A stretch of 64,000 bases of DNA, from the NCBI RefSeq assembly GCF_015390235.1, contig NZ_VUOH01000001.1, forward strand, positions 558,001 through 622,000, written 5' to 3'. Source of the DNA: Quadrisphaera sp. INWT6. Its GTDB lineage: Bacteria > Actinomycetota > Actinomycetes > Actinomycetales > Quadrisphaeraceae. The stretch's first letter is position 1; the number at the start of each line of letters is the position of its first letter. Positions 18,067 through 27,280 of the stretch are shown in pieces. The notes under the pieces were generated by a model that worked only from the letters and a program-made list of their open reading frames with translations, made no database searches and had not been told where the DNA came from. The position numbers were made by a program, and so were the translations under genes.

Positions 18067-19188
18067 GTGGCTGACGTGGCGGCTGACGTGCTGCACCTGC
18101 GCGGGCCGGTGCTCGCCCGCCTCGACGCGAGCGGTGAGGTGGAGGTCCGCGACGAGGCGTGGGTGCTCGACGGGCGCATCACCTACGACCGGCCCACCGC
18201 GGGCTCGACGGGGGCGGCGCAGGAGCTCGAGGGCTGGGTGCTCCCCGGCCTCGTCGACGCGCACTGCCACGTCGGCCTCGGGCCGGACGGCCCCGTCGAC
18301 CGGGCCGCCGCGCGGGCGCAGGCCGAGCGCGACCGCGACTCCGGCGTGCTGCTCATCCGCGACGCCGGCTCGCCCGCCGACACCCGCTGGGTCGACGACG
18401 AGCCCGACCTGCCCCGCCTGCTCCGCGCCGGCCGCCACGTCGCGCGCTCGCGCCGCTACCTGCGGGGCGTCGGCGACGAGGTCGAGCCGGAGGACCTGGT
18501 CGCCACCGTCACGGCCCAGGCCCGCGCCGGTGACGGCTGGGTCAAGGTCGTCGGCGACTGGATCGACAGGGACCGCGGAGACCTCGCGCCCTGCTGGCCG
18601 GTCGAGGAGCTCACCCGCGCGGTGGCCGCCGCCCACGCCGAGGGCGCCCGCGTCACCGTCCACACCTTCTCCGAGGAGACCCTGCCCGACCTGCTCGCCG
18701 CGGGCGTCGACTGCTGGGAGCACGCCACCGGGCTCGACGGCGAGACCGCCGCGCGCGCCGCCGCCGCGGGGGTGGTCATCACCCCGACGCTGGTGCAGAC
18801 GGCGCGGTTCCTGGAGTTCGCCGCGGCGGGGGAGGGCAAGTTCCCGGTCTACGCCGCGCACGTGCGCGCCCTGCACGCGCGGCGTCCCCAGGCGGTCCGC
18901 GACGCCGTCGACGCCGGCGTCCGGCTGCTGGTGGGCACCGACGCCGGCACCGAGCTGCCGCACGGGAAGGTCGCCGACGAGGTGAGCGCCCTCGTGGAGG
19001 TCGGGCTCACCCCGGTGCAGGCCCTCGACGCCGCCAGCTGGGGCGCGCGCGACTACCTCGGTGCGCAGGTGCTCGAGGAGGGGGCGCCCGCCGACCTGCT
19101 GGTGCTCCCGGCCGACCCCCGCGACGACGTCGAGGTGCTGCGCGCGCCCACCGCCGTCGTCCTGCGGGGCCGCATCGTCCGCGGCTGA
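18067..19188 (+). CDS. Amidohydrolase family protein (imidazolonepropionase-like)
   Basis: A cytoplasmic TIM-barrel metal-dependent hydrolase of 373 residues. Metal ligands are visible: the HxH motif in LVDAHCHVGLG (about 64-74), a His in VTVHTFSE, a His in CWEHATG and the Asp in LVGTDAGTELPHG. The N- and C-terminal beta-sandwich strands (ITYDRPTAG; LVLPADPRDDVEVL) complete the usual fold. The substrate cannot be assigned; the set is closest to imidazolonepropionase-like and prolidase-like amidohydrolases. It starts 13 nt after ffh, a location conserved in many actinobacteria. Confidence 0.88.
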   Translation: MADVAADVLHLRGPVLARLDASGEVEVRDEAWVLDGRITYDRPTAGSTGAAQELEGWVLPGLVDAHCHVGLGPDGPVDRAAARAQAERDRDSGVLLIRDAGSPADTRWVDDEPDLPRLLRAGRHVARSRRYLRGVGDEVEPEDLVATVTAQARAGDGWVKVVGDWIDRDRGDLAPCWPVEELTRAVAAAHAEGARVTVHTFSEETLPDLLAAGVDCWEHATGLDGETAARAAAAGVVITPTLVQTARFLEFAAAGEGKFPVYAAHVRALHARRPQAVRDAVDAGVRLLVGTDAGTELPHGKVADEVSALVEVGLTPVQALDAASWGARDYLGAQVLEEGAPADLLVLPADPRDDVEVLRAPTAVVLRGRIVRG

Positions 19189-19247
19189 CGCCCGACGGCG
19201 GTGAGCCGGTCCGCCCTCGGCGGGTTCCGGGTCGTGGACGACTCAAC

Positions 19248-19253
19248 TACTGT
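19248..19253 (+). promoter_or_regulatory. Leaderless-type -10 box (TACTGT) for the amino-acid ABC operon
   Basis: TACTGT followed by exactly 6 nt and GTG 19260. A TTCCGG at 19225-19230 gives 17-nt spacing as a weak -35. The local sequence is AT-richer than its surroundings. Confidence 0.55.
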
Positions 19254-19259
19254 TCGCCC

Positions 19260-20150
19260 GTGCTGCGCCGACCCCTGCTGCTGACCGCCCTCGCCGGCGC
19301 CTCCCTCCTGGCCGTGGCCGGCTGCGCCCCGCAGGAGGGGAGCACCACCGCCGCCGAGGGGGCCTCGACCGCCGCGTCGGCGTCGACGTCGTCGAGCTGC
19401 ACCCCCGCGGACCTGCAGACGCTGACCCCCGGCACCTTCACCGTGGCCACGGACACCCCGGCCTACGAGCCGTGGTTCTCGGACAACGACCCCAGCAACG
19501 GGAAGGGCTACGAGTCCGCCGTCGCGTACGCCGTCGCCGGGCAGCTCGGGTACTCGAACGACCAGGTCAGCTGGGTGGTGGGCAGCTTCAACGCGGCCAT
19601 CGCGCCCGGCCCGAAGGACTTCGACGTCGACATCAACCAGTTCTCCATCACCGAGGACCGCAAGGAGGCCGTCGACTTCTCCACCCCGTACTACGAGGTG
19701 GCGCAGGCCGTGGTCACCACCGGCGGTTCGGCCGCCGCGGGCGTCACCGACCTGGCGGGCCTGAAGGGCCTGCGCCTGGGGGCGCAGGTCGGCACCACCA
19801 GCTACACCGCGATCACCGACCAGATCGCGCCGACGACCGGGGCGAGCGTCTACAACTCCAACGACGACGCGGTGGCGGCCCTGGTCGCGGGCCAGGTCGA
19901 CGCCCTCGTCGTCGACCTGCCGACCGCGTTCTACATGGCCGCCGCGCAGCTCGACGACGGCAAGGTCGTGGGCCAGCTCGAGACGCCCACCGGCGGCGCC
20001 ACCGACTCCTTCGGCATGGTGCTCGACAAGGGCTCGCCGCTGACCGGGTGCGTCAGCCGCGCCGTCGACGCCCTGCGCGAGGACGGCACCCTCGACCGCC
20101 TGCAGCAGCAGTGGCTCGACGAGGCCGCCGAGGCGCCCGTCCTCACGTGA
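19260..20150 (+). CDS. Amino-acid ABC transporter substrate-binding lipoprotein
   Basis: Binding protein of a polar amino-acid importer (family 3 solute-binding proteins). The 296-residue precursor has a lipoprotein signal, positively charged then hydrophobic, ending in the lipobox AVAGC (Cys22). A Thr/Ser-rich spacer follows, then the SBP_bac_3 core: GTFTVATDTPAYEPWF, the DFDVDINQFSITEDRKEAVDFSTPYYE stretch (given here as DVDINQFSITEDR and DFSTPYY), and DALVVDLPTAFYM. Ligand is a polar amino acid, not further defined. First gene of a three-gene operon with permease and ATPase; the stop overlaps the permease start. Confidence 0.93.
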   Translation: MLRRPLLLTALAGASLLAVAGCAPQEGSTTAAEGASTAASASTSSSCTPADLQTLTPGTFTVATDTPAYEPWFSDNDPSNGKGYESAVAYAVAGQLGYSNDQVSWVVGSFNAAIAPGPKDFDVDINQFSITEDRKEAVDFSTPYYEVAQAVVTTGGSAAAGVTDLAGLKGLRLGAQVGTTSYTAITDQIAPTTGASVYNSNDDAVAALVAGQVDALVVDLPTAFYMAAAQLDDGKVVGQLETPTGGATDSFGMVLDKGSPLTGCVSRAVDALREDGTLDRLQQQWLDEAAEAPVLT

Positions 20151-21022
20151 GCGCACCTCCTGCAGCGGGTGCTGTGGTGCCCCCGGTCTCCGAGGTCGAG
20201 GTCGCGCGCCGCTCCTACCGGCGCTCGCGGCAGCGACGCTCGACGTGGGTGGCCGTCGCGTCCACCCTGGTCTTCGCCGCCGTCCTCGTGGTGGGGACCG
20301 TCAGCGCCCCCGGCTGGCAGCGCACCCAGGAGTCCTTCCTCGACCCCGGCGTGGCGCGGCGGGCGCTCCCGCTGGTCCTCGAGGGGCTGTGGCTGAACCT
20401 GCGCGTGCTCGTGGTCGCGGCGGTCTGCGTCCTGGCGCTGGGGCTGGTCGTGGCGCTCCTGCGCACGCTGAGGGGGCCCGTCTGGGCGCCCGTGCGGCTG
20501 CTCATGACGCTCTACACCGACGTCTTCCGCGGCATGCCGCTCATCGTGCTGCTCTACATCATCGGGTTCGGCGTCCCCGGGCTGCGGCTGCAGGGCGTCC
20601 CCACGGACAAGGTGGTCCTGGGCGCGACCGCGATCATCCTCATCTACTCCGCCTACGTGGCGGAGGTCTTCCGGGCGGGCATCGAGTCGGTCCACCCCAG
20701 CCAGCGGGCGGCGGCGAGGGCCCTGGGGCTCACGCACCGGCAGACCACGCGGCTGGTCGTCCTGCCGCAGGCCGTCAGGAACGTGACACCGCCGCTGCTC
20801 AACGACCTCGTCGCCCTGCAGAAGGACGTCGGCCTGATCTCCGTGCTCGGCGCGATCGACGCCGTGCGGCAGGCGCAGATCCTCTCGGCGACGACCGCCA
20901 ACTTCACGCCCTACATCGTCGCCGCGGTCCTCTTCGTGCTGCTGGCGGTGCCCACGGCACGGCTCGCGGACTGGGCCACCGCCCGGGCGCGGCGCCGGCA
21001 GCAGGCGGGAGGCCTCCTGTGA
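20147..21022 (+). CDS. Amino-acid ABC transporter permease
   Basis: Inner-membrane subunit of the importer, 291 residues from GTG 20147, which overlaps the binding-protein stop (GTGA). After a basic N-terminal tail there are about five hydrophobic segments typical of the HisM/GlnP type. The family EAA motif is seen as EVFRAGIESVHPSQRAAARALGL, followed by VVLPQAVRNVTPPLLND, the contact surface for the ATPase. A single permease gene is present, so a homodimer is expected. The end overlaps the ATPase start. Confidence 0.94.
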   Translation: MSAPPAAGAVVPPVSEVEVARRSYRRSRQRRSTWVAVASTLVFAAVLVVGTVSAPGWQRTQESFLDPGVARRALPLVLEGLWLNLRVLVVAAVCVLALGLVVALLRTLRGPVWAPVRLLMTLYTDVFRGMPLIVLLYIIGFGVPGLRLQGVPTDKVVLGATAIILIYSAYVAEVFRAGIESVHPSQRAAARALGLTHRQTTRLVVLPQAVRNVTPPLLNDLVALQKDVGLISVLGAIDAVRQAQILSATTANFTPYIVAAVLFVLLAVPTARLADWATARARRRQQAGGLL

Positions 21023-21789
21023 CCGACCCGACCCCGGCGGTCGAGCAGCCCGTGCTGCGCGTGCGGAACCTCGTCAAGTCCTACGGCGACGTCCCCGTGC
21101 TGCGCGGCGTCGACCTCGACGTCGACGAGCACCGGGTGGTCACGCTCATCGGCGCCTCCGGGTCGGGCAAGTCGACCCTCCTGCGCTGCGTCGACCTGCT
21201 CGAGCAGGTCGACGACGGCCAGGTCTGGCTCGACGGCCAGGACGTCACCGACCCGCGGGTCGACGCCGACGCGGTCCGCCGGCGCATCGGGGTGGTGTTC
21301 CAGGCCTACAACCTGTTCCCGCACCTGTCGGTGCTCGACAACATCACCCTCGCCCCGCGCCGCGTCCACGGCGTCGACCGCGCCGAGGCGGAGGAGCGGG
21401 CCGTGGCCCTGCTGGACCGCATCGGCCTGGCCGGGCGCGCCCGCGCCTACCCCGACCAGCTCTCCGGCGGACAGGCCCAGCGCACGGCGATCGTGCGCGC
21501 GCTCGCCGTGCAGCCGCGCCTGCTGCTGCTCGACGAGGTGACCTCCGCGCTCGACCCCGAGCTGGTGGGGGAGGTGCTGGCGCTGGTGCGCGAGGTGGCC
21601 GAGGGCGGCATGACCATCCTCATGGCCACCCACGAGATGGGCTTCGCGCGCTCGGCCGCCGACGTCGTGTGCTTCCTGGAGGGCGGGGTGCTCCTGGAGC
21701 AGGGGCCGCCGGAGCAGGTGCTGGTCGACCCCCAGCACGAGCGGACCCGGCAGTTCCTGCGCCGGGTCGTCGCCGCCGGCCGCCTCTGA
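21019..21789 (+). CDS. Amino-acid ABC transporter ATP-binding protein
   Basis: ATPase subunit of the same importer, 256 residues. Walker A is GASGSGKST (near residue 46), the Q-loop is [12 protein letters not shown], the signature is [11 protein letters not shown], Walker B is [14 protein letters not shown] and the switch histidine lies in ATHEMGFAR, all characteristic of the polar amino-acid subfamily. GTG 21019 overlaps the permease stop by 4 nt, completing a fully coupled operon of binding protein, permease and ATPase. Confidence 0.96.
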   Translation: MTDPTPAVEQPVLRVRNLVKSYGDVPVLRGVDLDVDEHRVVTLIGASGSGKSTLLRCVDLLEQVDDGQVWLDGQDVTDPRVDADAVRRRIGVVFQAYNLFPHLSVLDNITLAPRRVHGVDRAEAEERAVALLDRIGLAGRARAYPDQLSGGQAQRTAIVRALAVQPRLLLLDEVTSALDPELVGEVLALVREVAEGGMTILMATHEMGFARSAADVVCFLEGGVLLEQGPPEQVLVDPQHERTRQFLRRVVAAGRL

Positions 21790-21846
21790 GGGGCTGCCCG
21801 GGAGGTGGGCGCCCAGCGGTGGTGACGAGCACCGCCCGGCCTCTGG

Positions 21847-21852
21847 CACAAT
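21847..21852 (+). promoter_or_regulatory. Probable -10 box (CACAAT) for rpsP
   Basis: CACAAT in the 193-nt gap before rpsP, with GTGACG at 21822-21827 as a possible -35 (19-nt spacing). A long leader of about 125 nt would follow. Confidence 0.35.
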
Positions 21853-21982
21853 CGAGGGCTGTACTCGGCGGTGTGCGGCCCCTCTCTCCGCGATCCGCTG
21901 GTCCTCGGGCCCTGACGCGGTGCGCGCCCCACGCGCTGGCGCTCAGGCCCACCCCCTGAACCGAAGCAGGAGCGACACACCC

Positions 21983-22450
21983 GTGGCAGTCAAGATCCGC
22001 CTCAAGCGCCTGGGCAAGATCCGCGCCCCGTACTACCGCATCGTCGTCGCCGACTCGCGCACCAAGCGCGACGGTCGTGCGATCGAGGAGATCGGCAAGT
22101 ACCACCCCACCGAGGAGCCCTCGTTCATCGAGGTCGACGGCGAGCGCGCTCGCTACTGGCTCGGCGTCGGCGCCCAGCCGTCCCCCCAGGTCGAGGCGAT
22201 CCTCAAGATCACCGGTGACTGGCAGGCGTTCAAGGGCCTCCCGGGCGCCGAGGGCACCCTGAAGACCAAGGAGCCGAAGGCGCCCGCCGCCGAGGCCGCG
22301 GACTTCTCCGCCGACAAGCGCGAGAAGCCGAAGAAGGCCGACAAGGCCGCTGAGGGCGACGCCGTCCAGCCGGCCGAGGTCGCCAACGCCGACCAGCCGA
22401 ACGGCACCGACGAGCCGGCCGAGGCCGGTTCCTCGGGCACCTCGGCCTGA
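21983..22450 (+). CDS. rpsP: 30S ribosomal protein S16 (bS16)
   Basis: Small-subunit assembly protein. The first 85 or so residues are canonical ([36 protein letters not shown]). A charged Ala/Glu/Lys-rich tail of about 70 residues extends it to 155, as in other actinobacteria. GTG 21983 was chosen because AVKIRL is the conserved N-terminus; AGGAG precedes it by about 13 nt. It begins the rpsP-KH-rimM-trmD-rplS cluster. Confidence 0.97.
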   Translation: MAVKIRLKRLGKIRAPYYRIVVADSRTKRDGRAIEEIGKYHPTEEPSFIEVDGERARYWLGVGAQPSPQVEAILKITGDWQAFKGLPGAEGTLKTKEPKAPAAEAADFSADKREKPKKADKAAEGDAVQPAEVANADQPNGTDEPAEAGSSGTSA

Positions 22451-22482
22451 CCGCAGCACCGCAGCAGAAGGGGCAGGCAGTC

Positions 22483-22737
22483 GTGCTCACCGACGCGCTC
22501 GACCACCTGGTCCGCGGCATCGTCGACCACCCCGACGACGTCCGCGTCACCACCCGCCGGCTCCGCTCGGGCGAGGTCCTCGAGGTGCGCGTGCACCCCG
22601 AGGACCTCGGCCGGGTGATCGGCCGCGCGGGACGCACCGCCAAGGCGCTGCGCACCGTCGTCGGTGCGCTCGCCGATGACGACGGGGTGCGCGTCGACGT
22701 CGTCGACGTCGACCGACCCCGCCGCCGCTCCGCCTGA
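22483..22737 (+). CDS. khpA: KH-domain RNA-binding protein (KhpA)
   Basis: An 84-residue single-KH protein of the KhpA/YlqC family, always found between rpsP and rimM. The GxxG loop is seen in VIGRAGRTAKALRTVV (about residues 46-61). KhpA works with KhpB in RNA binding linked to cell-envelope control in firmicutes; its role in actinobacteria is less clear. Start GTG 22483 follows an AAGGGG-like site. Spacing to rimM is 11 nt, so they are co-transcribed. Confidence 0.94.
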   Translation: MLTDALDHLVRGIVDHPDDVRVTTRRLRSGEVLEVRVHPEDLGRVIGRAGRTAKALRTVVGALADDDGVRVDVVDVDRPRRRSA

Positions 22738-22748
22738 CACCGCAGCGC

Positions 22749-23279
22749 GTGGAAGCCGTCGTCGCCCGCATCGGGCGCCCTCACGGGGTCCGGGGCCAGG
22801 TCAGCGTCGAGGTCCGCACCGACGCGCCCGAGCTGCGCTTCACCCGCGGGGCCGTCTTCACGACGGACCCCGCGGGTGCCGGTCCGCTGACCCTCGGCGC
22901 CGCGCAGGACCACAACGGCGTGGTGCTGCTCAGCTTCGAGGGCGTCGCCGACCGCAACGCCGCCGAGGGCCTGCGGGGTGTGCTCCTCCTGGCCGACGTC
23001 CCCGACCAGGACGACGACGACGCCGACGCCTGGTCGGTGCCCGCCCTCGTGGGCCTGCGGGCCGAGCGCGAGGACGGCCGCGAGGCCGGTGTGGTCGTGG
23101 GTGTCGAGCACGGTCCCGCCCAGGACCTGCTCGTGGTGCGCCAGCCCTCGGGGGCGCTGGCCCGGGTGCCGTTCGTGTCCGCCCTCGTGCCCGTCGTCGA
23201 CGTCCCCGGCGGCCGCGTGGTGCTCAGCCCGCCCGGTGGCCTGCTCGAGGGCGACGGCGAGCCCGAGGACGCCCGCTGA
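22749..23279 (+). CDS. rimM: Ribosome maturation factor RimM
   Basis: RimM binds S19 and helps mature the 30S head. The 176-residue protein has the N-terminal barrel with [17 protein letters not shown] and the C-terminal PRC-barrel, including [24 protein letters not shown]. An acidic run (QDDDDADAW) separates the domains. GTG 22749; trmD follows after 22 nt. Confidence 0.95.
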   Translation: MEAVVARIGRPHGVRGQVSVEVRTDAPELRFTRGAVFTTDPAGAGPLTLGAAQDHNGVVLLSFEGVADRNAAEGLRGVLLLADVPDQDDDDADAWSVPALVGLRAEREDGREAGVVVGVEHGPAQDLLVVRQPSGALARVPFVSALVPVVDVPGGRVVLSPPGGLLEGDGEPEDAR

Positions 23280-23301
23280 TGGTGCGTCTGGTGGTCGGGG
23301 G

Positions 23302-24108
23302 GTGAGGGTCGACGTCGTCACGATCTTCCCGGAGTACCTCGCGCCGCTGGAGCTCTCGCTCATCGGGAGGGCCCGGTCGACGGGCCTGCTCGACCTGACC
23401 GTCCACGACCTGCGCTCCTGGACCACCGACCGCCACCGCACCGTCGACGACGCACCGCTCGGCGGCGGCGCCGGCATGGTGATGCGCCCCGAGCCGTGGG
23501 CCGCCGCGCTGGACGACGTCCGCACCGCGGGCCGCGCCTCGCTGGGCGACGGCGCCGTGCCGCACCTGCTGGTGCCGAGCCCCGCAGGAGCCCCCTTCAC
23601 CCAGGCGATGGCCCACGAGCTCGCCGAGCAGCCGTGGCTCGCGTTCGCCTGCGGCCGGTACGAGGGCATCGACGAGCGCGTCCTCGAGGCCGCGGCCGAG
23701 CAGGGCCCCGTCACCCCGGTGAGCCTGGGCGACTACGTGCTCAACGGCGGCGAGGTCGCCGTGCTGGCGGTGGTCGAGGCCGTGGCCCGGCTGCTGCCCG
23801 GCGTGGTCGGCAACCCCCACAGCCTGGTCGAGGAGTCGCACGCGCCCGCCACGGGCGGTCTCCTGGAGGCCCCGGTCTACACCCGGCCCGCCGCGTGGGA
23901 GGGCCGCGAGGCCCCCGAGGTGCTGCTGTCCGGGCACCACGCCCGGGTCGCCGCCTGGCGGCGCGAGCAGTCGCTGCGCCGCACCGCCGCCCGGCGCCCG
24001 GACCTGCTCGCGGCCGTCGACGCCGCGTCGCTGTCGAAGGCCGACCGGGCCGTGCTCGACGAGCTCGGCTGGTCCGTCGACGGCGGCCGCCTGCGCCAGC
24101 GGGGCTGA
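23302..24108 (+). CDS. trmD: tRNA (guanine(37)-N(1))-methyltransferase TrmD
   Basis: TrmD methylates G37 of tRNAs to prevent +1 slippage. The 268-residue protein begins [12 protein letters not shown] and has the SPOUT trefoil knot with [11 protein letters not shown] and [11 protein letters not shown], which bind SAM and tRNA. The family hallmark [13 protein letters not shown] is here [16 protein letters not shown] 23302 was picked from the conserved N-terminus; an upstream in-frame extension overlaps rimM and is unlikely. Confidence 0.97.
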   Translation: MRVDVVTIFPEYLAPLELSLIGRARSTGLLDLTVHDLRSWTTDRHRTVDDAPLGGGAGMVMRPEPWAAALDDVRTAGRASLGDGAVPHLLVPSPAGAPFTQAMAHELAEQPWLAFACGRYEGIDERVLEAAAEQGPVTPVSLGDYVLNGGEVAVLAVVEAVARLLPGVVGNPHSLVEESHAPATGGLLEAPVYTRPAAWEGREAPEVLLSGHHARVAAWRREQSLRRTAARRPDLLAAVDAASLSKADRAVLDELGWSVDGGRLRQRG

Positions 24109-24190
24109 TCACTGCGGGGAGCGCTCCGGCGCTGTGGCAAGATGGGTGGCCGTGCGCTGACCGGTGCCGCCCCTGCCACAGGGGGCGTGC

Positions 24191-24204
24191 GGTCTCCGGA
24201 GACC
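24191..24204. repeat. 14-bp perfect palindrome in the rplS leader
   Basis: GGTCTCCGGAGACC reads the same on both strands. It lies about 95 nt before rplS; as RNA it could form a short hairpin, as DNA it could be a dimer-binding operator. Confidence 0.5.
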
Positions 24205-24255
24205 AGCAGCACGACGACAGCAGACCATCCGGTCCGCGCGCGCAGCGCGGCCATC

Positions 24256-24269
24256 GTCACGCGCGTGAC
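24256..24269. repeat. Second 14-bp perfect palindrome in the rplS leader
   Basis: GTCACGCGCGTGAC, 30 nt before the rplS ATG. Together with the palindrome at 24191 it makes the 190-nt trmD-rplS gap structured, which would fit ribosomal-protein leader control. Confidence 0.5.
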
Positions 24270-24298
24270 CTGTGGCACCGCGGGAACGGGACACCACC

Positions 24299-24649
24299 AT
24301 GCACACCTTCGACGCGCTCGACGCCGCCTCCCTGCGGAGCGACGTCCCCGAGTTCGGCCCCGGCGACACCGTCAAGGTGAACGTCAAGGTCGTCGAGGGC
24401 TCCCGCTCCCGCGTCCAGGTCTTCCAGGGCGCCGTCATCCGCCGCTCCGGCGGCGGCGTCCGCGAGACCTTCACCGCCCGCAAGGTCAGCTTCGGCGTCG
24501 GCGTCGAGCGCACCTTCCCGGTGCACTCCCCGGCGATCGAGAGCATCGAGGTCGTCACCCGCGGTGACGTCCGTCGCGCGAAGCTCTACTACCTGCGCAA
24601 CCTGCGCGGCAAGGCCGCCAAGATTAAGGAGAAGCGCGAGGCGCGCTGA
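24299..24649 (+). CDS. rplS: 50S ribosomal protein L19 (bL19)
   Basis: bL19 sits at the 30S-50S interface. The 116-residue protein has [22 protein letters not shown] split over its first half, [19 protein letters not shown] and the C-terminal [21 protein letters not shown] 24299 lies after a 190-nt gap holding a probable promoter (around 24133, GGCAAGAT) and two palindromes. A strong terminator follows immediately. Confidence 0.97.
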   Translation: MHTFDALDAASLRSDVPEFGPGDTVKVNVKVVEGSRSRVQVFQGAVIRRSGGGVRETFTARKVSFGVGVERTFPVHSPAIESIEVVTRGDVRRAKLYYLRNLRGKAAKIKEKREAR

Positions 24650-24656
24650 CCCGCCC

Positions 24657-24691
24657 GAGAGCGCCCCCGGCACACCGCCGGGGGCGCTCTC
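24657..24691 (+). terminator. Terminator after rplS
   Basis: 15-bp perfect stem (24657-24671 with 24677-24691), 5-nt loop, 7 nt after the rplS stop. It has no U-tract, as is usual in high-GC genomes. Confidence 0.85.
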
Positions 24692-24703
24692 GCGTTCCCG
24701 ACG

Positions 24704-24709
24704 TAGCCT
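24704..24709 (+). promoter_or_regulatory. -10 box (TAGCCT) for lepB
   Basis: TAGCCT directly after the rplS terminator. It would give a leader of about 60 nt ending in the GGAGG site of lepB. Confidence 0.5.
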
Positions 24710-24776
24710 GGCCGTGACCGGGCACCACCTCTGCGCGACCGCGCGGGGGCCCCGGCGCAGCACCCGCGGAGGACGA

Positions 24777-25550
24777 GTGGTCGACCAGCAGCCGCGGCAC
24801 GGGACCCCGGCGCCCGGAGACGGGGAGCAGCGGCGCGGGCGCCGCCGCTCGGGGCCCGCCCACAGCGCGCTGGCGGCGCTGCGCGAGGGCGTCATCGTCG
24901 TCGTGGCGGCGCTGGTGCTGTCGCTGCTGGTGAAGACGTTCCTGGTGCAGGCCTTCTACATCCCGTCGGAGTCGATGGAGGACACCCTGGTCGAGGGCGA
25001 CCGGGTGCTCGTCAGCCAGCTCACCCCCGGGCCGTTCGACCTCCAGCGCGGCGACGTCGTGGTCTTCTCCGACCCCGAGAACTGGCTCCCCCCCGTGGTC
25101 GAGCCCGAGCGCGGACCCGTGGGAGACGCCGTCGTCGGCGCCCTGACCTTCGTGGGCGTGCTCCCGCAGAACTCCGGCCAGCACCTCATCAAGCGCGTCA
25201 TCGGCCTCCCCGGCGACCACGTCGTCGGGGAGGTGGGGGGCGCCACCACCGTCAACGGCGTCGCCATCGACGAGACCTACCTCAAGCCCGGGTCCGTCCC
25301 CACCGAGGTGGCCTTCGACGTCACGGTGCCGGCCGGCTCGATCTGGGTCGAGGGCGACAACCGCCAGCGCTCGGGCGACTCCCGCTACCACCAGGGCGGC
25401 GCCGGCGGGGGAGCGGTGCCGGTCGACGACGTCGTGGGGCGCGCCGTGGTGACCGTGTGGCCGCTTGACAGGATCACCTGGCTCTCCCGGTACGGCGACG
25501 TCTTTCTGGACGTCCCCGCCGCGAGCTCCAGCGCCGCGACCGGTGGCTGA
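24777..25550 (+). CDS. lepB: Signal peptidase I
   Basis: Type I signal peptidase cleaves Sec and Tat signal peptides on the outer face of the membrane. The 257-residue protein has a cytoplasmic basic N-terminus, one transmembrane segment ([19 protein letters not shown], about 39-57), the catalytic serine Ser66 in [10 protein letters not shown], and the catalytic lysine Lys139 in [12 protein letters not shown]. The box E motif [13 protein letters not shown] is intact. GTG 24777 follows GGAGG. The end overlaps rnhB by 8 nt. Confidence 0.95.
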   Translation: MVDQQPRHGTPAPGDGEQRRGRRRSGPAHSALAALREGVIVVVAALVLSLLVKTFLVQAFYIPSESMEDTLVEGDRVLVSQLTPGPFDLQRGDVVVFSDPENWLPPVVEPERGPVGDAVVGALTFVGVLPQNSGQHLIKRVIGLPGDHVVGEVGGATTVNGVAIDETYLKPGSVPTEVAFDVTVPAGSIWVEGDNRQRSGDSRYHQGGAGGGAVPVDDVVGRAVVTVWPLDRITWLSRYGDVFLDVPAASSSAATGG

Positions 25551-26394
25551 GACCCCCAGCCGGCGGTCGGCGCGGGCAGCGCAGCCGGCTCGGCCGGCGC
25601 GGTCGGTGGTCCCGACCCTGCGCCACGAGCGCGAGGTGCTGCGCAGCGGCCACGCGCTGGTCGCCGGGGTCGACGAGGTCGGGCGGGGGGCGCTCGCCGG
25701 GCCGGTGAGCGTGGGCGTCGTCGTCGTCGACCCGTCCACCCGCAGCGCGCCGGTGGGGCTGCGCGACTCCAAGCTGCTCGCCCCTCGGGCGCGCGAGGCC
25801 CTGGTGCCCAAGCTGCGGCGGTGGGCGCCCGCCAGCGCCGTCGGCCACGCCAGCGCGGCCGAGGTCGACGCGCTGGGCATCCTGCGGGCGCTGCGCCTGG
25901 CGGGGTCCCGTGCCCTGCACGCCCTCCCCGAGCTGCCCACGGCGGTGCTCCTGGACGGCGACTACGACTGGCTGCGCCGTCCGCCGGCGCCTCCGGAGAG
26001 CTCCTGCGCGCCGCTGCCGGGCCCGGTCGAGGTGTCGACGCTCGTCAAGGGCGACCTGCGGTGCGCGGCCGTCGCCGCGGCCTCGGTGCTGGCCAAGGTG
26101 GAGCGCGACGGCCTCATGGCCGACCTCGACGCCGAGCACCCCGGCTACGGCTGGGCGGGCAACAAGGGCTACAGCGCCCCGGGGCACCTGGCAGCGCTGC
26201 GCGAGCTCGGGCCCTGCGAGCAGCACCGCCGCAGCTGGCGGCTCCCCGCAGCGCCCGCCGCAGCGGCGGGGGAGGCGCTGGCCGAGCAGCTCGACCTGCT
26301 GGGCCTCGTCGACGGCGTCGACGCCGCCGGTGCGGACCGCTCGGTGGACCTGCGGGTGCCCGTGGCGGCGCTGGTGCATGATGAGCCGCGATGA
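25543..26394 (+). CDS. rnhB: Ribonuclease HII
   Basis: RNase HII removes ribonucleotides from DNA. The 283-residue protein has [14 protein letters not shown] (catalytic Asp-Glu), [27 protein letters not shown] (third acidic region) and [12 protein letters not shown] 25543 lies inside the lepB end, giving an 8-nt overlap. A C-terminal 40-residue extension after HRRSWR is Ala-rich and poorly conserved. The stop overlaps the next gene (ATGA). Confidence 0.95.
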   Translation: MAETPSRRSARAAQPARPARSVVPTLRHEREVLRSGHALVAGVDEVGRGALAGPVSVGVVVVDPSTRSAPVGLRDSKLLAPRAREALVPKLRRWAPASAVGHASAAEVDALGILRALRLAGSRALHALPELPTAVLLDGDYDWLRRPPAPPESSCAPLPGPVEVSTLVKGDLRCAAVAAASVLAKVERDGLMADLDAEHPGYGWAGNKGYSAPGHLAALRELGPCEQHRRSWRLPAAPAAAAGEALAEQLDLLGLVDGVDAAGADRSVDLRVPVAALVHDEPR

Positions 26395-26714
26395 GCGCTG
26401 AGGACCTCGAGGACTACGAGACCGAGATGGAGCTCGCGCTCTACCGCGAGTACCGCGACGTGGTCGGGCTGTTCTCCTACGTGGTGGAGACCGAGCGGCG
26501 CTTCTACCTCGCCAACTCCGTCGACCTGCGGCCCCGCACCACCGACGGCGAGGTGTGGTTCGAGCTGGTGCTCTCCGACGCCTGGGTGTGGGACGTGTAC
26601 CGCTCGGCGCGGTTCGTGAAGACGGTGCGCGTGGTGACGTTCAAGGACGTCAACGTCGAGGAGCTGTCCAAGAGCGACCTCGAGGTGCCCAAGCCGGAGG
26701 GCTTCACCCGCTGA
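26391..26714 (+). CDS. DUF2469 family protein
   Basis: A 107-residue acidic protein found in nearly all actinobacteria directly after rnhB. The sequence ([21 protein letters not shown], given here as [17 protein letters not shown]) and the C-terminal [12 protein letters not shown] are family-specific. No catalytic motif or membrane segment is visible. Function is unknown; strict conservation suggests a core cellular role. The start overlaps the rnhB stop. Confidence 0.93.
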   Translation: MSAEDLEDYETEMELALYREYRDVVGLFSYVVETERRFYLANSVDLRPRTTDGEVWFELVLSDAWVWDVYRSARFVKTVRVVTFKDVNVEELSKSDLEVPKPEGFTR

Positions 26715-26842
26715 CCCCGCTGCCCCGTGGGTGCACCGCTGCGCCCACAGGCAGCCCCGTCGCGGCCGTCGTCCACAGGCGCGTCCGAGGGGCCACCAGG
26801 GCCACACGCCGGAGGGCAGCGTGACCACCCGGAGGTGGTCGC

Positions 26843-27280
26843 GTGGAGCGCGCAGCAGCGGTGGAGGTCCCGAGCCCGGGGCCGGGTGTCGGTTCGGGTT
26901 CGAGCGGCTCGGGTCCGAGCGGCTCGGCGAGGCTCGCCGTCGGCAGGTACGGGGAGCGGTTGGCCGCGGAGCACCTGCAGGCGGCGGGCATGGTGGTCCT
27001 CGACCGCAACTGGCGGTGCCGGTGGGGCGAGCTCGACCTGGTCGCCCGCGACGGTGACGTCCTCGTCGGCGTCGAGGTCCGCACCCGCCGCTCCCTGGCG
27101 GCGGGGACGCCGCTGGAGTCCGTCACCCCCCGCAAGGTGGCCCGTCTGCGGCGCCTGCTGGGGCTGTGGCGGCAGGACCACCCCGTGCGCCCGGCCGGGC
27201 TGCGCCTCGACGTCGTCGCCGTGGTGCTGCCCCGCAGCGGCGCGGCCCGCGTGCAGCACGTGCGCGGGGTCGGCGCGTGA
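26843..27280 (+). CDS. yraN: UPF0102 / YraN family protein (predicted nuclease fold)
   Basis: 145 residues. After a Gly/Ser-rich N-terminal 30 residues comes the YraN core: GRYGERLAAEHLQAAG, VVLDRNWRCRWGELDLVARDG and VGVEVRTRRS, the Holliday-junction-resolvase-like fold with GELD and ExK/R positions (here EVR). It is always next to comM and dprA. GTG 26843 follows GGAGG; a start nearer the core is possible. The stop overlaps the comM start by 4 nt. Confidence 0.92.
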   Translation: MERAAAVEVPSPGPGVGSGSSGSGPSGSARLAVGRYGERLAAEHLQAAGMVVLDRNWRCRWGELDLVARDGDVLVGVEVRTRRSLAAGTPLESVTPRKVARLRRLLGLWRQDHPVRPAGLRLDVVAVVLPRSGAARVQHVRGVGA

